Source: an uncultured Flavobacteriaceae bacterium
Lineage (GTDB): Bacteria; Bacteroidota; Bacteroidia; Flavobacteriales; Flavobacteriaceae
Assembly: GCA_947503105.1 (NCBI GenBank)
Contig: CANNCM010000002.1
Span: 391,546 to 455,545, forward strand
Length of the DNA stretch: 64,000 nt
Direction: 5' to 3'
The notes under the pieces: generated by a model
The model's database searches: none
What the model was told of the DNA's origin: nothing
The model's input: the letters and a program-made list of their open reading frames with translations, nothing else
Shown here: piece after piece, positions 9,133-18,451 of the stretch
Position numbering within the stretch: the stretch's first letter is position 1
How the letters are laid out: the number at the start of each line of letters is the position of its first letter
Translations under genes and position numbers: made by a program

Positions 9133-10929
9133 ATGGAAGATAAAGAATTATTAAGAGGAGGACAGTTTTTAGTCAAAGAAAGTGATTGTAATAACGTATT
9201 TACTCCAGAAGATTTTTCTGAGGAGCAACTCATGATGAAAGAGGCTGTACAAGAATTTAACGAACGTGAAGTGATTGCACATCGCGATCGATTTGAAGCC
9301 AAAGATTATGCACTAACAGAAGAAGTGATGCGTAAAGCAGGAGAACTCGGTTTTTTGGGGGTTGCTGTCCCTGAAGCCTATGGAGGATTGGATATGGGGT
9401 TTGTTTCTACCATGTTGGTTTGTGACTATATTTCTAGTGGAACAGGGTCATTTAGTACTGCTTTTGGAGCACACACAGGAATTGGAACAATGCCAATCAC
9501 ACTATATGGTACCGATGCACAGAAACAAAAGTATGTTCCAAAACTAGCAACTGGAGAATGGTTTGGGGCTTATTGCTTGACAGAACCAGGTGCAGGAAGT
9601 GATGCCAATTCTGGAAAAACCACAGCAACACTTAGTAAAGATGGAAAACACTACAGTATAACAGGACAAAAGATGTGGATTTCTAATGCTGGTTTTTGCA
9701 ATCTTTTTATTGTATTCGCTCGAATTGAGAACGATAAAAACATCACTGGATTTATTGTTGAAAACGATCCGTCCAACGGCATCACTATGGGCGAAGAAGA
9801 GCACAAATTGGGCATTAGAGCATCTTCAACACGACAAGTATTTTTTAATGACACCAAAGTGCCAGTAGAAAACATGCTTTCAGAACGACAAAATGGTTTT
9901 AAAATTGCGATGAATGCACTCAACGTTGGCCGCATAAAACTTGCTGCAGCCTGCCTAGATTCACAGCGCCGAATTACGACAGATGCTATTGTATATGCCA
10001 ACGCTCGTCAACAATTTAAAACCCCAATTGCAGAATTTGGTGCCATAAAATATAAACTAGCAGAAATGGCTACAAACACATATGTAGGAGAATCTGCGAG
10101 TTACAGAGCAGCAAAAGATATTGAAGACCGCATTGCACTTCGAATAGAAAAAGGAAATACACATCAAGAAGCAGAATTAAAAGGTGTTGAAGAATATGCC
10201 ATTGAATGCTCATTACTCAAAGTGGCCGTTTCTGAAGATGTTCAAAACTGTGCAGATGAAGGTATTCAAATTTTTGGTGGTATGGGCTTTTCAGAAGATA
10301 CACCAATGGAAGCCGCTTGGCGTGATGCTCGGATTTCTAGAATTTACGAAGGAACCAACGAAATCAATCGCATGATATGTATTGGTATGCTGATAAAAAA
10401 AGCAATGAAAGGCCACGTTGATTTATTGGGACCAGCAATGAAAGTTCAAGAAGAACTTATGGGTATTCCTTCTTTTGATACTCCAGATTATAGCGCACCG
10501 CTTTCGCAAGAAAAAGCCATCATAAAAAACTTAAAGAAAGTGTTTTTGATGGTGGCCGGAGCAGGCATTCAAAAGTTTGGACCAAAAATAGAAGAACACC
10601 AACAATTGATGCTCAATGCTGCAGATATATTAATTGAAATTTATATGGCAGAATCTGCAATATTGAGAACAGAAAAAAACATAAAACGATCTGGTGAAGC
10701 GTCTCAAAAACATCAAATTGAAATGTGTCAATTATACCTCTTCAACGCCGTAGATGTCATTACAAATAGTGCAAAAAGTGGTATCATTTCATTTGCTGAA
10801 GGCGATGAACAACGTATGATGCTGATGGGCCTTAAACGTTTTACAAAATACACGAATTATCCTAACATTGCTGCGCTAAGAAACAGCATTGCAGACAGGG
10901 TAAATAAAGAGAATGCGTATTGCTTCTAA
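9133..10929 (+). CDS. fadE: Acyl-CoA dehydrogenase, long form
   Basis: 598 residues, longer than the 380-residue standard acyl-CoA dehydrogenase and equal to the B. subtilis FadE type with an extra C-terminal helical region from about residue 430. It is FAD-dependent and makes the trans-2-enoyl-CoA. Diagnostic segments include YCLTEPGAGSDANSGKTTA (FAD/substrate loop), GQKMWISNAGF, and the C-terminal signature AWRDARISRIYEGTNEINRM. It is the last gene of the fad operon and is followed by a strong hairpin. Confidence 0.96.
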   Translation: MEDKELLRGGQFLVKESDCNNVFTPEDFSEEQLMMKEAVQEFNEREVIAHRDRFEAKDYALTEEVMRKAGELGFLGVAVPEAYGGLDMGFVSTMLVCDYISSGTGSFSTAFGAHTGIGTMPITLYGTDAQKQKYVPKLATGEWFGAYCLTEPGAGSDANSGKTTATLSKDGKHYSITGQKMWISNAGFCNLFIVFARIENDKNITGFIVENDPSNGITMGEEEHKLGIRASSTRQVFFNDTKVPVENMLSERQNGFKIAMNALNVGRIKLAAACLDSQRRITTDAIVYANARQQFKTPIAEFGAIKYKLAEMATNTYVGESASYRAAKDIEDRIALRIEKGNTHQEAELKGVEEYAIECSLLKVAVSEDVQNCADEGIQIFGGMGFSEDTPMEAAWRDARISRIYEGTNEINRMICIGMLIKKAMKGHVDLLGPAMKVQEELMGIPSFDTPDYSAPLSQEKAIIKNLKKVFLMVAGAGIQKFGPKIEEHQQLMLNAADILIEIYMAESAILRTEKNIKRSGEASQKHQIEMCQLYLFNAVDVITNSAKSGIISFAEGDEQRMMLMGLKRFTKYTNYPNIAALRNSIADRVNKENAYCF

Positions 10930-10956
10930 AGCAGACGCAGTTTAGTTGGTTAGTTG

Positions 10957-10986
10957 AAAGCGTCTTCACTCTCGTGAAGGCGTTTT
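10957..10986 (+). terminator. Rho-independent terminator of the fad operon
   Basis: A 13-pair stem (10957-10969 with 10974-10986, two G-T pairs) closes a TCTC loop. The right arm ends in TTTT. It starts 28 bases after the fadE stop codon. Confidence 0.75.
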
Positions 10987-11007
10987 CTGTTTTAAAAAAA
11001 TTAGACT

Positions 11008-11015
11008 TATATTTG
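11008..11015 (+). promoter_or_regulatory. -7 element for the M28 peptidase gene
   Basis: TATATTTG matches TAnnTTTG exactly, 36 bases before the ATG at 11052. No clear -33 TTTG is seen. Confidence 0.4.
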
Positions 11016-11051
11016 ATTTTATTGCATCGTATAACCTTCAATCAAGTTCAT

Positions 11052-12383
11052 ATGAAATTTAAATTTATTTTATTTTTATCTATTTTAACTACTGCTTCAC
11101 TGTGGAGTCAAAACCCAAGAGATAATTATGAAATCATTGAGGCCATAAGTGCAGATCGCATCAAAAGTGATGTTCAAACACTCGTTAATTTTGGAACCCG
11201 TCACACCCTTAGTGATACCGTTTCAAACACAAGAGGAATAGGCGCTGCACGGCGATGGATTAAATCCGAATTTGAAACAATTTCTTCAAATTGTAACAAT
11301 TGTCTCGAAGTCTTCTATCAAAAAGATATCGTAGAAAAAGGAAGAAATAATAGAATTACAAAAGATGTTGAAGTTGTTAATGTTGTGGCCATTCAGCGCG
11401 GTAAAAAATTCCCAAACCGCTACATCATAATGAGTGGAGATATTGACTCTAGAGTTTCAGATCCAAATGATTATATTTCTGATTCCCCTGGGGCCAATGA
11501 TAATGCTTCTGGAATGGCAGGTACCATAGAAGCAGCTCGCGTTTTGAGTACCTATACCTTTGAAAATAGCATTATTTATGTAGGGCTTTCTGGCGAAGAA
11601 CAGGGGCTTTTTGGCGGACAAGGATTAGCAACATACGCCAAAAAAAATAATTGGGAAATTATTGGAATCCTTAACAATGATATGATTGGAAATATCAAAG
11701 GAGTAGATGGCGTTATTGATAACCGTTCATTTAGAATTTTCTCAGAACCCGTTCCTCCAACCGAAACAGAAAAACAACGTAAAGCCAGACGCTACTATGG
11801 TGGCGAAGTTGATGGAATTTCAAGACAATTGGCGCGATACGTTTACACAACCGTTAAAACCTACATGCCAGAGATGAATCCTATGATGATCTATCGCTTG
11901 GATCGTTTTGGACGAGGAGGGCATCACCGTCCGTTTTGTGATGCAGGTTATGCCGGCATTCGAATTATGGAAACCCATGAAAATTACACTCAACAACATC
12001 AAGATATAAGAACCGAAAAAGACATTAAATATGGTGATACTTTTGAGCATGTAAATTTTGAATATGCTAAGAAATTAACCGCTGTTAACGCCATAACGTT
12101 GGCCAACTTGGCTTGGGCGCCACCAGCACCAAAAGAAGTGTCTATTGGAGGCATTGTTGAAGCAAGTGCAAAACTAAAATGGCGTGCTGTTCCAGATGCC
12201 GCCTATTACAAAGTATATTGGCGCGATACCACATCACCAACTTGGGATTACAGTAAAATTGTATCCAAAAACGCTGTTACTTTAGAAGGCATCGTTATAG
12301 ACAATTTCTTTTTTGGCGTTGCCGCTGTTAGTAAAGAGGGGTTTGAAAGTCAGGTGGTGTTTCCAAACAAAATCTTTAGATAA
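11052..12383 (+). CDS. Exported M28-family aminopeptidase with C-terminal Fn3-like domain
   Basis: 443 residues from the ATG at 11052, chosen because it opens a clean signal peptide (MKFKFILFLSILTTASLWSQ). The frame also stays open back into the fadE tail, but a start there would hide the signal peptide. The M28 core shows SPGANDNASG (about residues 144-153), LSGEEQGLFGG with the catalytic and ligand glutamates, LNNDMIGN, and a distal GHHRPF histidine. The first zinc-ligand position reads GDIDS where the family usually has G-H-x-D-S. The last 90 residues look like a fibronectin-III fold. It probably degrades peptides in the periplasm or outside. Confidence 0.88.
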   Translation: MKFKFILFLSILTTASLWSQNPRDNYEIIEAISADRIKSDVQTLVNFGTRHTLSDTVSNTRGIGAARRWIKSEFETISSNCNNCLEVFYQKDIVEKGRNNRITKDVEVVNVVAIQRGKKFPNRYIIMSGDIDSRVSDPNDYISDSPGANDNASGMAGTIEAARVLSTYTFENSIIYVGLSGEEQGLFGGQGLATYAKKNNWEIIGILNNDMIGNIKGVDGVIDNRSFRIFSEPVPPTETEKQRKARRYYGGEVDGISRQLARYVYTTVKTYMPEMNPMMIYRLDRFGRGGHHRPFCDAGYAGIRIMETHENYTQQHQDIRTEKDIKYGDTFEHVNFEYAKKLTAVNAITLANLAWAPPAPKEVSIGGIVEASAKLKWRAVPDAAYYKVYWRDTTSPTWDYSKIVSKNAVTLEGIVIDNFFFGVAAVSKEGFESQVVFPNKIFR

Positions 12384-12384
12384 A

Positions 12385-14031
12385 ATGAATTTAAAACCTA
12401 CACTGATATGTTGCATGATTTTTAGTCTGTTTTGTGATTTTTATGCTCAAAATAGTACAGAAAACATCAAAAACTACACCCAACAAGACACCCTTCGTGG
12501 AAGCATCACTGCAGAGCGAATTTGGTGGGATCTTACCTATTATGATTTGGAAGTCAATGTTGATCCAAAAACAAAAACAATTTTTGGACAAAACACTATT
12601 CATTATAAAGTTTTAGAAGAACACAACAGTTTACAATTGGATTTACAACCTCCGATGAACATTACCAAAGTAACTCAAAATGGAAAAGTTTTAGACGTTA
12701 TACAACATGGAAATGCACATTTTATTCAACTTCAAAGTCCACAACACGTCGCTACACATCAAAATATAATAGTACATTTTGAAGGCGCCCCTAGAGAAGC
12801 CAAAAATGCACCATGGGATGGTGGCTTTTCTTGGAAAAAAGACGAAAACGGAACCGATTTTATTGCAACTTCTTGTCAAGGATTGGGGGCCAGTGTATGG
12901 TGGCCCAACAAAGACCATATGTATGACGAAGTCGATAGTATGAAGATCAAAGCAACGGTTCCAAAACATCTTACAGCAGTAGCCAATGGGCGATTGAAAA
13001 ACGTATCAACTCAAGATAAAACCAGCTCTTTCACTTGGGTTGTTTCAAATCCAATAAATAATTACGGAGTAAATATTAATATTGGAGATTATGTTCATTT
13101 TTCTGAAGTATATCAAGGTGAAAAAGGAGATTTAGACATGGACTATTATGTTTTAAAACATCATTTAGAAAAAGCAAAAAAACAATTTTTGGATGCTCCA
13201 AAAATGATGAAAGCATTCGAACATTGGTTTGGTCCCTACCCGTTTTATGAAGATAGTTTTAAATTGGTTGAAGTGCCCTATTTGGGCATGGAGCATCAGA
13301 GTTCAGTAACCTATGGCAATCAATTTAAAAAAGGGTACTTGGGTCGGGATTTGTCGGGGACTGGCTGGGGATTAAAATTTGATTTTATCATCATTCATGA
13401 AGCAGGACACGAATGGTTTGCCAATAATATCACCAATGCCGATATCGCAGACATGTGGATTCATGAAGGGTTTACGGCCTATTCAGAAAATTTATTTCTA
13501 GATTATTATTATGGCAAAAATGCTGCTGCAGAATATGTTATTGGTACGCGAAAAAGAATTCGAAATGACCGTCCCATCATAGGCGACTATAATGTCAATT
13601 CAGAAGGATCTTCAGATATGTATTACAAAGGTGCAAATATGATTCACATGCTGCGGCAGCTCACAAAAGATGACGAAAAATGGCGTGGAATTCTTCGTAA
13701 AATGAATAGTACTTTTTATCATCAAACCGTAACAACTCAACAGATTGAATTATTTTTATCTAAAGAAATTGGAATCAAACTAAACCCTTTTTTTAATCAA
13801 TATTTACGAGATATTCGTATTCCTGTCTTAGAATATGCCATAGAAAAGGATGTGCTTTTCTATCGCTGGACCAATGTGGTTGATGGCTTTGATATGCCCA
13901 TAGAAATCGAATCAAACAATAACAAACAGTGGCTCTACCCTACTGAAACATGGCAAACTATAAGGGTGAAGACTTCAAACATTACTATTGATAAGGATTA
14001 TTACATTACAACAAAAAAATTGAATAAATAA
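12385..14031 (+). CDS. Exported M1-family metallopeptidase
   Basis: 548 residues. The ATG at 12385 follows the M28 stop codon immediately and begins a signal peptide ending about FYAQ. The zinc motif HEAGHEWFANN is at about residues 338-348, and the third ligand glutamate is in HEGFTAYSE 18 residues later. The substrate-binding GxMEN motif reads GMEHQ (N to H), a variant I recall from other Bacteroidota M1 proteins. It lacks the long C-terminal domains of full aminopeptidase N. It is probably co-expressed with the M28 gene (1 base apart) and the Asp-box gene 3 bases downstream, an exported set. Confidence 0.92.
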   Translation: MNLKPTLICCMIFSLFCDFYAQNSTENIKNYTQQDTLRGSITAERIWWDLTYYDLEVNVDPKTKTIFGQNTIHYKVLEEHNSLQLDLQPPMNITKVTQNGKVLDVIQHGNAHFIQLQSPQHVATHQNIIVHFEGAPREAKNAPWDGGFSWKKDENGTDFIATSCQGLGASVWWPNKDHMYDEVDSMKIKATVPKHLTAVANGRLKNVSTQDKTSSFTWVVSNPINNYGVNINIGDYVHFSEVYQGEKGDLDMDYYVLKHHLEKAKKQFLDAPKMMKAFEHWFGPYPFYEDSFKLVEVPYLGMEHQSSVTYGNQFKKGYLGRDLSGTGWGLKFDFIIIHEAGHEWFANNITNADIADMWIHEGFTAYSENLFLDYYYGKNAAAEYVIGTRKRIRNDRPIIGDYNVNSEGSSDMYYKGANMIHMLRQLTKDDEKWRGILRKMNSTFYHQTVTTQQIELFLSKEIGIKLNPFFNQYLRDIRIPVLEYAIEKDVLFYRWTNVVDGFDMPIEIESNNNKQWLYPTETWQTIRVKTSNITIDKDYYITTKKLNK

Positions 14032-14034
14032 ATT

Positions 14035-17000
14035 ATGAAAACTCTATTAAGATTACTTTTCGTTCTGGTCTCAATTATTGGATATTCTCAAGAATTTTCG
14101 ATGGATTTGGTTAAAAATATGACCCCTCGTAACATTGGTCCTGGAGGAATGTCTGGGCGAGTCACTGCAATTGATGTCGTTATTTCCAATCCAGATATCA
14201 TCTATGCAGGCACGGCATCTGGTGGCCTTTGGAAATCTGAATCTGGTGGCATTACATGGAAGCCTATTTTTGATAATGAAGTTACTGCCTCTATTGGAGC
14301 TGTTGCCGTACAACAATCAAACCCTGATGTGATTTGGGTAGGTACTGGAGAAGGAAACCCACGAAACAGTCTCAATGGTGGTTTTGGTGTTTACAAAAGC
14401 TTGAATGGCGGAAAAACTTGGACTGCTGTGGGGTTAGAGCAAACACGACACATTCATCGTGTAATTATAGACCCCACCAACCCGAATACAGTTTATGTTG
14501 GAGCTATTGGTTCGCCATGGGGAGAGCACTCAGAACGTGGTGTTTACAAGACTACCGACGGTGGAAAAAGTTGGAATAAAATTTTATTTGCCAATACTAA
14601 AACTGGTGTTGCCGATTTGGTAATGGATCCAAAAAACCCAAACAAACTTATTGCAGCACTGTGGGAACACAAAAGAGAGCCTTGGTTTTTTAACTCTGGA
14701 GGTGAGGGTTCTGGAATTCATATTACATACGACGGTGGAGAGCATTGGAAAAAAATCACAGCGGAAGATGGCCTACCAGATGGAAATTTAGGACGAATAG
14801 GATTGGCTATAGCCCCCAACAAAACCAACGTTATTTATGCCTTAGTGGAGGCCAAAAAAAATGGCTTGTACAAAAGCACCGATGGAGGATCAAAATGGAA
14901 AAAAGTCAATGAAGACATGAATGAAATTGGTAACCGCCCATTTTATTATGCAGACTTATATGTTGATCCACAAAACGAAAATCGTTTATATTCCATATTT
15001 ACTTATGTGAATGTAAGTGAAGATGGTGGTAAGAGTTTCGAACAACTGATGCCAGCGTATGGGGTTTCCAATGGTATTCACCCCGATCATCATGCGTGGT
15101 GGATTCATCCTAGTAATGGAAATTTTATGATTGATGGCAACGACGGTGGGTTGAATATCACAAAAGACGGCGGAAATTCTTGGCGTTTTATTGGAAATCT
15201 TCCTGTTGCTCAATTTTATCACATCAGTGTCGATAATGAAATTCCATATAATGTTTATGGAGGCATGCAAGACAATGGGTCTTGGCGCGGCCCGGCTTAT
15301 GTTTGGCGTGATCAAGGGATTCGAAATTCCTATTGGCAAGAAATTAGTTTTGGTGATGGTTTTGATGTTGTACCAGATCGCGATGATTCACGTTACGGAT
15401 GGTCGATGAGTCAACAAGGCTATGTCAGTCGTTATGATTGGCAAACAGGAAATAATTATACTGTTCGACCAACACACCCAGATCCAAATGTGGCATTGCG
15501 TTTCAATTGGAATGCGGCCATTAATATCGATCCAAAAAATAATAGTACCCTTTATTTTGGAAGTCAGTTTGTTCATAAATCCACAGACAAAGGCGATACA
15601 TGGCGTATCATCTCACCAGATTTAACAACAAATGATCCTGAAAAATTAAAACAACATGAAAGTGGCGGACTTACTATGGATGCGACTGGAGCGGAAAATC
15701 ATTGCACGATTTTAGTAATAGAGCCATCGGAAGTAGAACAAAATATGCTTTGGGTAGGTACCGACGACGGTCGCGTGCACTATACCACAAATGGAGGTCA
15801 AGAGTGGATTGAAGTCAGCAAAAACATTAAAGGCCTACCAAAAGGCAGCTGGATTACACAGATCAAAGCTTCTAAAAACAATAAAGGGGAAGCGCTGCTT
15901 GTGGCAAATGATTACAGACGCTATAACTATACACCTTACGCTTATAGAACAACAAACTACGGAAGAACTTGGAAAAGAATTGTAGATGAAACTGATGTTG
16001 AAAGCTATGCCCTTTGTATTGTAGAGGATGCTGTAGAACCCAATTTGATGTTTTTAGGAACAGATGACGGCCTGTATATTTCCATAGATGCAGGAACTAA
16101 ATGGACCAAATGGACCAACGGTTTTCCTACAGTTTCCGTAAAAGATGTCGTGATTCACCCTAGAGAGCACGACTTAGTTATTGGAACGTTTGGACGAGCC
16201 GCTTGGGTATTGGATGATATCAGTCCGCTAAGAGCCATGGCTAATAGACCTTCAATAATCAATGAAAATATCACCCTTTTTGAACCTCCAACGGCATACT
16301 TGGCGGCTTATCAACAGCCCACTGGAAGCCGTTTTGGTGGTGATGCGATGTATCATGGTACCAATAGAAAGTCGGGGACGAAATTTAGTTACAGTTTCCA
16401 ACCAAAAACTAAAAGTGAAAGAGATTCACTTTCAAATTGGGACAGTTTGAAGATTGAAATATTTGATGGTGAGCGTTTGATCAGAACTCTAAAACGAAAA
16501 GCACCTAAAGACAAGGGAATATATCATTGGAGATGGTCCATGAACGAAAAAGGAGTACAGAGACCATCAAAATCCATCAAAACATCAAAACGAGAACCTT
16601 CTGGAGTGCGTGTACTGCCTGGGCAGTACAAGGCCGTTTTGAAATATGGAAACATGAGCACACAAACAACCCTTGAAGTCAAAAACGATCCAAGACTGAA
16701 AATTGACGATGGAGCTCAAAAAGAAATATATAATGCATCAAAGCAATTGGAGTCCTATCGAAGTGCAGCTGCAAAAGCAACCAGACAACTAGCCGAAAGT
16801 AAAGACATTGCAGAGGATTATTTGAAAGCTTTAAAAAAGAAAGATAAAAAAGTCTACAGCGAAACTATTGAGCAAACAGAAACGATTGTTAAAACGATTG
16901 AAGAACATTTTGAATTGTTTTTTGGAAAAGTTGACAAACGACAAGGCATCACTTCCGACCCCAATGTTTCAATTTTGGAGCGTCTTGGTACTGCGAGTTA

Positions 17001-17196
17001 TTATGTAAGTACACGCCAAAATGGCCTGACCTCAACAGAGAATATACTGATCAAAAATGCCAAAGAAGCTTTGGAGAAAGCACTTGAAACTATAAATTCA
17101 TTTTTTGAAAATGAGTGGAACGAATTTCAATCTAGAATAGAAACAATTGATCTGACCCCATTTAAAGAAATTGAAACTATACGCATTGAAAATTAA
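14035..17196 (+). CDS. Giant exported Asp-box / sortilin-like (VPS10-type) beta-propeller protein
   Basis: 1053 residues with a signal peptide ending about GYSQE. At least ten Asp-box motifs (S/T-x-D/N-x-G-x-x-W) are visible, for example SLNGGKTW, TTDGGKSW, TYDGGEHW, STDGGSKW, TKDGGNSW, STDKGDTW, TTNGGQEW and TTNYGRTW. They imply a ten-bladed or double beta-propeller like VPS10/sortilin and BNR proteins. The last 250 residues are charged and helical, with possible coiled coil near 900-960. Such proteins are often labelled glycosyl hydrolase, but I see no catalytic residues that would prove that. Tight linkage to M28 and M1 peptidases suggests a role in handling exported proteins or peptides (inference). 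Confidence 0.85.
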   Translation: MKTLLRLLFVLVSIIGYSQEFSMDLVKNMTPRNIGPGGMSGRVTAIDVVISNPDIIYAGTASGGLWKSESGGITWKPIFDNEVTASIGAVAVQQSNPDVIWVGTGEGNPRNSLNGGFGVYKSLNGGKTWTAVGLEQTRHIHRVIIDPTNPNTVYVGAIGSPWGEHSERGVYKTTDGGKSWNKILFANTKTGVADLVMDPKNPNKLIAALWEHKREPWFFNSGGEGSGIHITYDGGEHWKKITAEDGLPDGNLGRIGLAIAPNKTNVIYALVEAKKNGLYKSTDGGSKWKKVNEDMNEIGNRPFYYADLYVDPQNENRLYSIFTYVNVSEDGGKSFEQLMPAYGVSNGIHPDHHAWWIHPSNGNFMIDGNDGGLNITKDGGNSWRFIGNLPVAQFYHISVDNEIPYNVYGGMQDNGSWRGPAYVWRDQGIRNSYWQEISFGDGFDVVPDRDDSRYGWSMSQQGYVSRYDWQTGNNYTVRPTHPDPNVALRFNWNAAINIDPKNNSTLYFGSQFVHKSTDKGDTWRIISPDLTTNDPEKLKQHESGGLTMDATGAENHCTILVIEPSEVEQNMLWVGTDDGRVHYTTNGGQEWIEVSKNIKGLPKGSWITQIKASKNNKGEALLVANDYRRYNYTPYAYRTTNYGRTWKRIVDETDVESYALCIVEDAVEPNLMFLGTDDGLYISIDAGTKWTKWTNGFPTVSVKDVVIHPREHDLVIGTFGRAAWVLDDISPLRAMANRPSIINENITLFEPPTAYLAAYQQPTGSRFGGDAMYHGTNRKSGTKFSYSFQPKTKSERDSLSNWDSLKIEIFDGERLIRTLKRKAPKDKGIYHWRWSMNEKGVQRPSKSIKTSKREPSGVRVLPGQYKAVLKYGNMSTQTTLEVKNDPRLKIDDGAQKEIYNASKQLESYRSAAAKATRQLAESKDIAEDYLKALKKKDKKVYSETIEQTETIVKTIEEHFELFFGKVDKRQGITSDPNVSILERLGTASYYVSTRQNGLTSTENILIKNAKEALEKALETINSFFENEWNEFQSRIETIDLTPFKEIETIRIEN

Positions 17197-17247
17197 TTTT
17201 TGGTGCGATTATTGAAGCGGAGTGATTTAAATACTAAATAAAAACAA

Positions 17248-18000
17248 ATGAAATTAAAACTTAATCTACTAATTGCACTATTGTGTGTTCTAAACTTTTC
17301 TAATTTAAATGCACAAAACGATCTTTTGGATAGCTTGACAAAAGCGAGTATGGAAGAATTGGATCCGTCAAAAGAAATTATGATTGACGGCATTACAATT
17401 CCAATATTTTCATTAGACGGAAAACAACTCTCTCAAGATGAAATTATGCAACAATTTAGTAAAGGAGATGTTGCTCCAGATTTTTATATTGATGACAACA
17501 AAGACATCAAAGCCATTGTGTTGCGTAAAGCTACAAAAGAAGAAATGGAAATGATGATGATGAGTCTTCCAAAAGAAAGCATAGAAACGGGATCCATTGG
17601 AATACCCTTTTCTGCAACTGACTTGGAAGGGAATGTCTTTTCTTTAGATGAACTTAAAGGCAAAGTTGTGGTCATCAACTTTTGGTTTGTAGCTTGTAAA
17701 CCTTGTGTAGAGGAAATTCCAGAACTCAATAAATTGGTTGAAACCTATAAAAATAAAGACATTGTGTTTCTAGGTTTTGCATTAGATAATAAGAAAAGAC
17801 TCAATAGCTTTTTGAAAGACACCCCTTTTGAGTATCATATTTTTCCAGAAAGTAAAGAAATTGTAGCGAATTATGGCATAAACGCCTACCCTACCCATAT
17901 CATCATAGACAAAGAATCAAATGTTGTATTTCAAACGTCCGGACTAAGTCCTGTAACGATTAAGTCTATCGAAGAGACTATCGAAAGTTTGATGGAGTAA
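17248..18000 (+). CDS. Exported TlpA/ResA-like thioredoxin-fold protein
   Basis: 250 residues with signal peptide MKLKLNLLIALLCVLNFSNLNAQ. An N-terminal region of about 90 residues has no recognised fold. A TlpA-like redoxin domain follows from about residue 115, with active site ACKPCVEE (Cys about 150 and 153) and the cis-proline strand AYPTHIIID. It probably reduces or oxidises disulfides in the periplasm. It follows the Asp-box gene by 51 bases and ends in front of a perfect 12-pair terminator. Confidence 0.9.
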   Translation: MKLKLNLLIALLCVLNFSNLNAQNDLLDSLTKASMEELDPSKEIMIDGITIPIFSLDGKQLSQDEIMQQFSKGDVAPDFYIDDNKDIKAIVLRKATKEEMEMMMMSLPKESIETGSIGIPFSATDLEGNVFSLDELKGKVVVINFWFVACKPCVEEIPELNKLVETYKNKDIVFLGFALDNKKRLNSFLKDTPFEYHIFPESKEIVANYGINAYPTHIIIDKESNVVFQTSGLSPVTIKSIEETIESLME

Positions 18001-18017
18001 AATTCTTTAATTATAAT

Positions 18018-18067
18018 CTAAAACCACGTCTGCATTAGCTCAACTGCTTAAGCGCACGTGGTTTTAG
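18018..18067. terminator. Bidirectional terminator between converging genes
   Basis: The arms 18018-18029 (CTAAAACCACGT) and 18056-18067 are perfect reverse complements of 12 bases around a 26-base loop. The right arm overlaps the stop codon of the truncated leftward universal stress gene at 18064-18066. Confidence 0.7.
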
Positions 18068-18312
18068 AATTTTAATTTGCTTTCCAGATAGGGTTGATCT
18101 AAAAAATTATCAAACTTTTTTTCTGCTAGTTTTAAATAAAATGTAACTTCTTCATATTGATCATTTACAGATGAAGAATACATCATATTAGAAAGTTCCA
18201 ACATGTGTAATATAAAAAGCTCTGAATTAAATTTTTTTTCTAAAAGCGCTGCAGATTCAAGTGCAAATTCTGAATGTTTAGAAAAATCAACGGGGATAAT
18301 TATTTTTTTCAT
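18064..18312 (-). pseudogene. Universal stress protein, truncated after about 80 residues
   Basis: 82 residues beginning MKKIIIPVDFSKHSEFALES, a textbook UspA start, and continuing to YLKLAEKKFDNFLDQPYLES. Flavobacterial relatives normally go on for about 140 (one domain) or 280 residues (two domains). The ATP-binding G-x2-G-x9-G-S/T segment is absent. The frame stops inside the stem of the terminator at 18018-18067, so sequence loss probably joined the gene to that hairpin. It could be a pseudogene or a short domain that is still expressed; I favour a remnant. Confidence 0.7.
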
Positions 18313-18451
18313 GATGTTTGGGATTTTCGTGTCATTGTTCTAGCTAAATAAATAGATCTTGAGATAAATATGATAATAATCATGTTTTTGAAAACCTTGT
18401 AAAAATTGAATTGGAAGATGTTTTATTTTAATTAACTTTATAAAAAAATTT

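Noticed and set aside
10920-11051. N-terminal extension of the M28 peptidase into the fadE tail
   Set aside because: It crosses a terminator and would bury the signal peptide that begins at 11052.
12313-12384. Earlier start for the M1 peptidase
   Set aside because: The ATG at 12385 opens the signal peptide; the upstream part is M28 coding sequence in another frame.
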